From contig NC_084899.1 in NCBI RefSeq assembly GCF_958979055.1, positions 5,491,001 to 5,555,000 of the forward strand: a stretch of 64,000 nucleotides of DNA, given 5' to 3'. The first letter of the stretch is position 1. Every line of letters begins with the position of its first letter. Below, in pieces: positions 57,101 to 64,000 of the stretch. Below the pieces are notes generated by a model. The model made no database searches and was not told the DNA's origin. It worked only from the letters and a program-made list of their open reading frames with translations. A program made the position numbers and the translations under genes. This stretch comes from Alnus glutinosa. Its lineage: Eukaryota > Streptophyta > Magnoliopsida > Fagales > Betulaceae.

Positions 57101-58638
57101 GAGCTGAGTGAGGAGATATCTAGCATATCCAAGCAGATTGAGAACATCGATGAAGAAAAACTGAAGCGACAATATAGGAAACTTGCAATGAAATACCATC
57201 CGGACAAAAATCCTGAAGGACGGGAGAAGTTTCTTGCTGTACAGAAAGCTTATGAGCGCCTGCAGGTAGTCATTGAACTCCAAATTTATTATATCTATCT
57301 TAAAATGCTTAAAATCTTGAGAATGCAGGATTTTCTTATGCAAAAATCGTAGAATTTCAATGTTATTCCCAAGTGGCTGTTGGCTCTTCTAGATAGTGGA
57401 AGTTTCATGAATAGGCCAGTTATTTCATGATATGGGTCTAACAACTTAAACCTGTGTATACCTGTATTTTGCACCTTAAGTCCTTAAATGGAATTGATAG
57501 CCCTTGGAATGTTTAAGACTTTCCCCTTGTTTTTATCCCCCCCTCCTTTCACTAAGATCTTTAAAAATACCATGTATTGACGATTACTTAAAAAAAAATC
57601 ATGCATTCTCATGTATTTAGTTTCACTTGATACATCCATCGCCTTTATCTCAAAATAGTAATTCTTTTTAACTATCTGTGCATTATCGTGTTCTAGTAGT
57701 ACAGCCATTTATGTAGCTTGTGCGTCTGTGAAGTGCAGGTGTACAAGGCTCATTTATGGTGTTAAGAATAGTAATAAAATTTAGAATTGAAGATGCAATA
57801 TGATAAAGATTCTGCTTTGTGTAGAGCATTTTAGGATATTATTTGCATGTGTTGAAGCATTCCCAATGTAGAAAGATTTGAATAATCACTATTCATCTAC
57901 ATCACACTTTTTTAAGCTTACTAAACACTTTCCTCAATATGACTGTTTGTAGGCCACCATGCAAGGCTTGCAAGGTCCTCAACCTTGGAGGTTGTTACTT
58001 CTACTGAAAGGACAGTGTATCTTATACCGACGATATGGATATTTACTGGAGCCATTTAAATATGCTGGCTATCCCATGTTACTCAATGCAGTTACTGTGG
58101 ACAAAGATGATAACAATTTTCTTTCTGCTGATAGAGCACCCCTCCTTGTTGCCGCATCAGAGCTTATTTGGTTGACGTAAATCCCCCTTGGGCCAACATC
58201 TCTTTTGTTGATTTTACTATAATAATAATTGAATATTGACACTGATATGTTCCATTAGCTTCTTATGATTTTCCCATCTTTAGGTGCTCATCTTCTTCAT
58301 TGAATGGTGAAGAGCTTGTGAGGGACGGTGGGATACAGCTTCTTGCAACTCTTCTTTCCCGTTGCATGTGTGTTGTTCAGCCTACTACTCCTGCAAGTGA
58401 ACCATCCGCCATCATTGTTACAAATGTGATGCGAACCTTTTCTGTTTTGAGTCAATTTCAGAGTGCCAGAATTGAGATGCTTGAACTTTCTGGACTAGTT
58501 GATGACATTGTACACTGCACTGAACTTGAGCTTGTACCTGCGGCAGTTGATGCTGCCCTCCAGACAATTGCCAATGTTTCTGTGTCCTCCGAGTTGCAGA
58601 ATGCCTTATTAAACGCTGGTGTTTTGTGGTAAGTCTAT

Positions 58639-58670
<32 letters not shown>

Positions 58671-61600
58671 TCACCCATATGGCTTGTCCAAACCCTTAAC
58701 TTGGCTGCATGATTGCTTCACTGCTAAATCAATGGCCATAAATTCAGATTAGGAGCATATTCTCACTAATCAAAAAAAGAAAAAGATTAGGTGGCACTAA
58801 GTCCACTCATTCTTTCTGTTAAAAGCTGTAGTTTACATTCTTAAAACTTCTTGTTTTATTTATTTATTTTTTGAGTAGTTAGCATAATGAGTTTTTTAAT
58901 TGAAACTTGAATATAATTGTTATGATACTTCTAACCTTGTTTCCCTGTATCATCATATTGACTCATCAATCTCACTGCTTTAAATTTGGCTGTTTTTAGG
59001 TTCCTCTTGCCACTGCTGCTTCAGTATGATTCTACTGCAGAGGAATCTGATATGACTGAGTCACATGGGGTTGGCGCTAGTGTTCAGATTGCAAAAAATC
59101 TGCATGCAGTGCGAGCATCCCAGGCCCTATCAAGGCTTAGTGGTTTATGTAGTGATGAGAATTCAACACCTTACAATCAGGGTGCAGCTGATTCCCTCAG
59201 AGCTTTGCTAACTCCTAAACTGGGCAGTATGTTAAAAGATCAAGTGCCAAAAGACCTACTTTCTAGATTAAACACCAACTTGGAGTCTCCAGAGGTAAAT
59301 CCTATGAGTTTTCTGTTTTCCCGTCTACCGGAAGACAACTTGTGTGTTAAGATTTCCAGGGATGAGGATAAAATTCTGTTGGATGACTTGGAATATGCTT
59401 ATATGTTGTGGAAAGTGTCAGTTGTCTGTTTTTGATTTGTTTGGGTGGGCTATGACTTCATGGTATAAAATATTTTGAGTACTAGTAAGCTATGGTCTTG
59501 CATCCTTCCTTTTAATATTAATGTGTGTTTTTTCTTTGTACTTATAAAAGAAAAATATTAATGTTTTTTCATTTTCTGGTGTTTCTTTTGAGGGTGCAAT
59601 TGCATAATATTATAAATATTTTCTTAGAAGGTAATTATTAAATTATTTATGTTGAGACATTAGTTGTGGGACTAGATTGACAATATTTGGAAGGCTCATA
59701 GAGCGTTTCTAGATTTAAGTTCCAAGGTGTATTTGCACATGGAAGTGCGTGTATTTCTTAGGATCTAAACTAGGCATGTTAACGTAGGCTTCCCCTTTAT
59801 TTTAACACTTTTTCCTAATCAACTGGACTCAAGACCTTGGTTGGTTTTTGACAATTTAGCGGCGTGGTGCAATTTATGTTTTAGTGAAACTGATGCCGTT
59901 GCCTTGGTGCTCGGTTTTAAAGCCTAAAAACACTACATACCAAACTAACTGGCAAAGTGCAAGGCATTCAGGGAACCACGAAAATTGACCGTTCCACGTG
60001 TGCCAATTGTTTTGGTTAATTTCAGATGACCCCTCGGTACACGGCACTGATCATTCTCAACTCACTGCTAGAAGACGATGAGACCCATTGTATCGCACCG
60101 CTCCGATCATTCTCAGTTAGTTGTGGATGATTGCATGTGTGCTACATCAGGAGATACTTCGAGAGTTCGAGGATATCCTTTCTTTTCCATCACTGACTCA
60201 TTGGATAGTAGCTAAAGATTAGCCTTATGAAAAGCTTTTATTACTGATCAGTGTCGATCAAAATTTACTGACCGACTATACCGATGTTCAGTTGGTCAGC
60301 CTCTGGTAGTGCGATTCAATTGGTCATTTGCCAAACTGAAGAGGTCAGTTTGGTTGTCAGAACTCCCTCAAAATCATCTGGACGGACCGATGATCACACC
60401 TACAGAAGATAATGGCTTAAATAATGTTATAATATTTTGACAAGTAAATATTGTTAGGTTTTCTTTTTTCTTTTCAGCCTGACTTTTTTGTGTAACTAAT
60501 CATGGGGTCTAATGAGATGATCCTGCAAATAGCTGCACTTCTATTTTTGGGCAATAGAAAATGATGGCTTCAAATGGTCGTATGCTCTATTTGAATACAG
60601 AGTTATTTAATCATCTGGCATGTAATCATCCTTTCTGGGAATTTAGTTACATGTGTGATTATTAGTCATATTTTGAGTATAATCTTCACTATATTAACTA
60701 CTTGTGGTTTTAGATTATCTGGAACTCTTCGATCCGAGCAGAACTATTAAAATTTGTGGATCAGCAACGTGCAAGCCAGGGTCCTGATGGATCGTATGAC
60801 CTAAAAGATTCACAGTTCTTTGTGTATAAGGCACTATCAAAAGAACTCTTTGTAGGCAATGTTTACTTGAGGGTCTACAATGATCAGCCAGATTTTGAGA
60901 TCAGTGAACAAGAAGCTTTTTGCGTTGCTCTAGTTGATTTTATATCACATCTATTGCATAATAGGTGTGCTACAGATTCTGATAGTCAAAATGAAGTTAA
61001 TGTCAGTGGCTTATCCCTTGAGACATCTGAGCATCAAAATGATATGGCTCATGGGTCAGTTAATGAACAGCATGAAACATCTGAGAACCAAAGTGATTTG
61101 GCTGCTGGATCAATCAATGAACAGCAGATTTCTGATGATTCTTTGGCAGTATCTGATGGACAAGTGGCAAACAAGGAAAAAATTGAACTGGTTAAGAACC
61201 TTCAGTCTGGATTGACCTCACTTCAGGTACGTTGCTCACTTGTTATATTGAGTTGCTATTCATCTTATGCATCTGACACATTCTTATACTTGCAGAACTT
61301 ACTGACAAGCAATCCAAGTTTGGCGTCAATATTTTCTACTAAAGACAAGTTGTTGCCTCTTTTTGAATGCTTTTCTGTGCCTGTTGCATCAGAAAGCGAC
61401 ATTCCTCAACTTTGCCTGAGGGTATTGTCACTCTTGACTGCATATGCTCCATGCTTGGAGGCTATGGTTGCAGATGGATCTAGTCTTCTCCTTTTATTAC
61501 AAATGCTTCACTCTTCCCCAAATTGTCGGGAAGGGGTTCTTCATGTTCTTTATGCATTGGCAAGTACAGCAGAACTTGCTTGGGCTGCTGCCAAGCATGG

Positions 61601-62901
61601 TGGAGTGGTGTACATTCTGGAACTTCTTTTGCCATTGCAGGGTAATGAACTTTGTTGCCTTTTCTTTTTGTTTTCATTATCAAATTATATTTTTTATTAA
61701 TAAGAATAACTTTAATGCGCAGAAGAAATTCCCTTACAGCAAAGAGCTGCAGCAGCCTCTTTGTTGGGGAAACTTGTTGGGCAGCCAATGCATGGGCCTA
61801 GAGTTGCAATAACACTGGCAAGATTTCTTCCAGATGGCCTGGTATCGGTTATTAGGGATGGTCCTGGTGAGGCCGTTGTAGCTGCCCTTGAACAGACGAC
61901 AGAGACACCTGAACTTGTATGGACGCCAGCAATGGCAGCTTCTTTAGCTGCACAGATTGCAACTATGGCAGCAGACCTATTCCGCGAACAGATAAAAGGT
62001 CGTGTTGTTGATTGGGATGTACCTGAGCAGGCATCTGGGCAGCAGGAAATGAGAGACGAGCCACAGGTATCACCTGATATATGATGTTATGTTTAGGCAT
62101 ATGCGTCTTCATGCTGTTCATGAACTAAAAGTTAAATGATCTTGCAGGTTGGTGGAATCTATGTCAGGCTGTTCTTAAAAGATCCCAAATTTCCCCTGAG
62201 AAATCCAAAGAGATTCTTGGAAGGACTACTGGATCAGTATTTGTCATCCATTGCTGCGACACATTATGAAACACAACCTGTTGACCCTGAGCTTCCTTTG
62301 CTCCTCTCTGCTGCTCTGGTTTCGTTATTACGAGTACACCCTGCACTTGCAGATCATGTTGGATATCTTGGATACGTGCCAAAACTTGTAGCTGCTGTGG
62401 CCTATGAGGGAAGACGAGAAACAATGGCATCAGAGGAGGTGGATAATGGCAACTATGCTGATAGAAGATATGAACCTGATGATGGATCAACACAGCCATC
62501 ACAAACTCCACAAGAACGTGTACGTCTTAGTTGTTTACGAGTACTACATCAACTTGCAGCTAGTACAACATGTGCTGAAGCTATGGCAGCAACTAGTGTA
62601 GGGACGCCTCAGGTATATGTTAAACAGTCTGTTTCTCTGCTGTTAAAATGGTTGTCTTGTGATTCTGTTAACATGTTTATATGTAATGACCACATTTGCT
62701 CATTTGAAAGGGATGGACATATGATCAAGTTTGCAAAAGGCATTGGTGAATTTTTTATTTTTTATTTTTATTTTTTTAAGTATAATGATATCAAAATGCT
62801 GAACCATATCCTGTTCTTGCCTTGGGAAATTTCAAATTTTAGGAATTTTATTGATATTGTTACTACCTTGTTAATTCTGATTTCTGTTCATGTGAGTTTT
62901 G

Positions 62902-62932
<31 letters not shown>

Positions 62933-63170
62933 TAGGAGGGTGTTGTCTCCTTTAGAAATTAGAGTGGTCATTAAACCTTGCATTGTTGGCCATCTTTCTC
63001 TGCATTTGTTTTTAATCTGTTTACTCCTGTCAATCTTGTTTTCAGGTTGTTCCACTTCTAATGAAAGCAATTGGATGGCAAAGTGGAAGCATACTAGCTC
63101 TTGAGACACTAAAACGTGTTGTGGTTGCTGGAAATAGAGCTAGGGATGCTCTTGTTGCACAAGGACTTAA
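45118..63170 (+). CDS. GRV2: GRV2, DnaJ/RME-8 homolog of endosomal sorting (5' part; continues past window)
   Basis: Coding exons: 45118-45537, 50399-50632, 50856-50943, 51072-51280, 51792-51893, 51970-52032, 52227-54464, 54997-55359, 55889-56029, 56295-56687, 56771-57265, 57953-58176, 58284-58628, 59000-59294, 60714-61226, 61296-61641, 61723-62066, 62148-62612, 63046-63170. All phases agree; the last ends mid-codon at a donor, so the gene runs on. About 2468 aa are visible, close to the roughly 2550 of Arabidopsis GRV2. Order: N-terminal RME-8 region ([25 protein letters not shown]), a long helical-repeat segment (exon 7), a GYF-like block in exon 8 ([14 protein letters not shown]), then a J domain in exon 11 with intact HPD ([15 protein letters not shown], about residue 1561). 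GRV2 acts with Hsc70 on late endosomes, needed for vacuolar sorting and gravitropism. Confidence 0.95.
46250..49990 (+). mobile_element. Dead L1-type LINE in GRV2 intron 1
   Basis: Same strand as GRV2. Endonuclease pieces come first (NVRGLNE near 46274; [24 protein letters not shown] at 46440-46590). Reverse transcriptase follows ([16 protein letters not shown] at 47745, [15 protein letters not shown] at 47939, then the FADD box at about 48248, KYLGLPLG at 48450). The C-terminal zf-RVT-like region is at 49190-49560. Stops and frameshifts break it many times. There is no ORF1, so it is 5'-truncated. The 3' end is near GTGTACTTGGGGGCGC at 49950. It explains most of the 4.9-kb intron. Confidence 0.88.
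48952..49104 (+). mobile_element. Nested LINE 3' tail inside the older LINE, 18-bp TSD
   Basis: AATATTAGGTGGGATTGG (48934-48951) and AATATTAGGAGGGATTGG (49105-49122) flank 153 bases ending in GTGTACTTAGGGGCTCCTTA and an A-rich tail. The long flanking duplication (17/18), the A-rich end and the tail sequence shared with two other sites are signs of target-primed reverse transcription of a severely 5'-truncated LINE. Confidence 0.8.
58638..58660. repeat. (TA)n microsatellite in GRV2 intron 13
   Basis: About 11 TA units followed by CACACATATA. Confidence 0.85.
59295..60713. other. GRV2 intron 14, no recognisable element
   Basis: A 1.4-kb intron. The exon boundary at 59294 is chosen because SPE|IIWNSS restores the conserved protein; the frame running past it to 59435 is intron read-through. 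No bounded repeat is recognisable. Confidence 0.6.
62904..62932 (+). repeat. Homopolymer G29 in GRV2 intron 18
   Basis: Uninterrupted G run, 110 bases before exon 19. Length may be unreliable. The transcript would carry it and might form a G-quadruplex. Confidence 0.9.
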
Positions 63171-63399
63171 GTGAGTAACTTCCATGCTATAGGTTCATTA
63201 ATCAATCCATAGGTTTACTCTAGTTTTACTTATCAAAAAAAAAAAAAAAAAAAGGTTTACTTCTAGTTTCAATTGTGGCGTGATCTATGCCTTGCAGATC
63301 CAAATGAATGTCAAAACTCTTTTATTTGCACCAAGAGATTTGCTAAAATACACTTAGGCAGACACACTTGAACAGTCATGTGTTTGAAATGCATATTAA

Positions 63400-63610
63400 T
63401 TGTATTAGAATGGGGGCAGGTTTGGATGTTTAATGGGGGCTTCTACTGTATTTTAGGTTTTTGTGGGCTTCGGGTGTTGTGGGTCCTTGTGGGTTTTCTT
63501 GGGTTCTTTTTGTGGGCTAGCTGGGTTGTTCCTGTGTATACTATTTGTGTACTCAAGGGTGCCTTACGCTTTTTTAATAATATTTCCTTATAAAAAAAAA
63601 TAATAATAAA
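63400..63610 (+). mobile_element. LINE 3' tail in the last visible GRV2 intron
   Basis: A G/T-rich stretch ending GTGTACTCAAGGGTGCCTTA, CGCTTTTTTAATAATATTTCC and an A-rich tail, like the ends at 49057-49104 and 49949-49985. It is a 5'-truncated L1 copy. The 5' limit is approximate. Confidence 0.65.
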
Positions 63611-63631
63611 ATTAATTAAATGATTCTTAAA

Positions 63632-63902
63632 AAAATAAAAAATAAAAAATTAAATGATTAAAACAATAATTTCCTATTAGCTTACACTTTTAGGATAAGT
63701 GGTGATTTAACATGGTATCAGAACAAAGGTCTTGAGTTTGAATCTTGTTTTAGTCATTCTCCTCCTATTCCAATTAAATATTCCACGTGTTGAACCTCAC
63801 TTCTTAAGGGAGAGTTTGAGCCCATATGTGAGGGAAATGTTAAAATATTAATTAAATAATTAACACAATCATTAAGCTTTTAGAATAAGTAGTGATTTAA
63901 TG
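63632..63902 (+). mobile_element. TRIM-like miniature LTR retrotransposon
   Basis: Two short direct repeats: about 63632-63712 ending AGTGGTGATTTAACA, and 63838-63902 starting TGTTAAAATATTAATTAAAT and ending AAGTAGTGATTTAA. Directly after the first comes TGGTATCAGAAC (63713-63724), a tRNA-Met type primer-binding site. Directly before the second comes a purine-rich stretch (GTGAGGGAAA). Between them only about 125 non-coding bases remain. LTR, PBS, PPT and LTR in about 270 bases is the TRIM architecture. Ends are partly decayed. Confidence 0.6.
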
Positions 63903-63910
63903 GTACTTAC

Positions 63911-64000
63911 AATTTATTTATAGATTGCACAAGAGTTTTATTCTTTTCTATAGAAGTAAGATGTTATTTGTTTTCCGAAATTACATCTTGCTTTTTTTAT
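63911..64000. other. GRV2 intron 19, right edge
   Basis: AT-rich intronic DNA running off the window. The next GRV2 exon must lie beyond position 64000. Confidence 0.6.

Noticed and set aside
59295..59435. Continuation of the GRV2 frame past 59294
   Set aside because: Residues after SPE do not fit the conserved GRV2 sequence, while splicing from the donor at 59295 to 60714 restores IIWNSS.

Overview
This is plant nuclear DNA, most likely from a woody core eudicot. The protein-coding genes are split by GT-AG introns. They include plant-specific families (a GPI-anchored GH17/X8 beta-1,3-glucanase, a DUF936 protein, a BAHD acyltransferase, a PAM2/CUE protein, GRV2). The spacers are AT-rich and full of Tourist-, hAT- and Mutator-type MITEs, a decayed Ty1-copia element and L1-type LINEs. 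The exact species cannot be read from the window.

Seven genes are supported, all on the + strand. (1) 2873-5162: GH17 + X8 cell-wall glucanase, 3 exons, 500 aa. (2) 7936-14816: a 120-aa conserved plant protein of unknown function, six tiny exons spread over 6.9 kb, with a 4.4-kb first intron full of transposons. (3) 16520-20130: DUF936 protein, 4 exons, 710 aa. (4) 31327-35248: acidic/lysine-rich coiled-coil protein of unknown function, 3 exons, 312 aa. (5) 35781-37163: single-exon BAHD acyltransferase, 460 aa. (6) 41176-42268: PAM2 + CUE protein of the CID5/CID6 type, 198 aa. (7) 45118 to beyond the right edge: GRV2, the plant RME-8 DnaJ protein of endosomal sorting, 19 coding exons in the window (about 2468 aa; the C-terminus lies outside). 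These genes are unrelated in function; this is ordinary plant gene order with no operon-like logic.

Between and inside the genes lies most of the unusual material. A 6.7-kb minus-strand Ty1-copia relic (21361-28031) has one LTR split by about 1.5 kb of foreign, GA-rich, three-copy tandem-repeat DNA. Next to it is a DUF4283 (LINE ORF1-type) domain whose two halves lie on opposite strands. GRV2 intron 1 holds a dead L1 LINE that itself carries a younger LINE tail flanked by an 18-bp target-site duplication. The last visible GRV2 intron holds another LINE tail and a TRIM-like mini-retrotransposon. At least eight MITE-like elements have visible terminal inverted repeats, and several keep clear target-site duplications.

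The most interesting object is at 9409-10539, in intron 1 of gene 2. It is a Mutator-like element with a 9-bp target duplication and two inverted arms of about 275 bp. The arms end in the 5' UTR and first codons of a C2H2 zinc-finger transcription-factor gene (MAEIDYPTKPNT... LKLFGFNI). Transcribed as part of the host intron, it could fold into a long hairpin carrying sequence of that transcription-factor gene, a plausible source of small RNAs against the parent gene. The hairpin geometry is seen in the sequence; a silencing role is inference.
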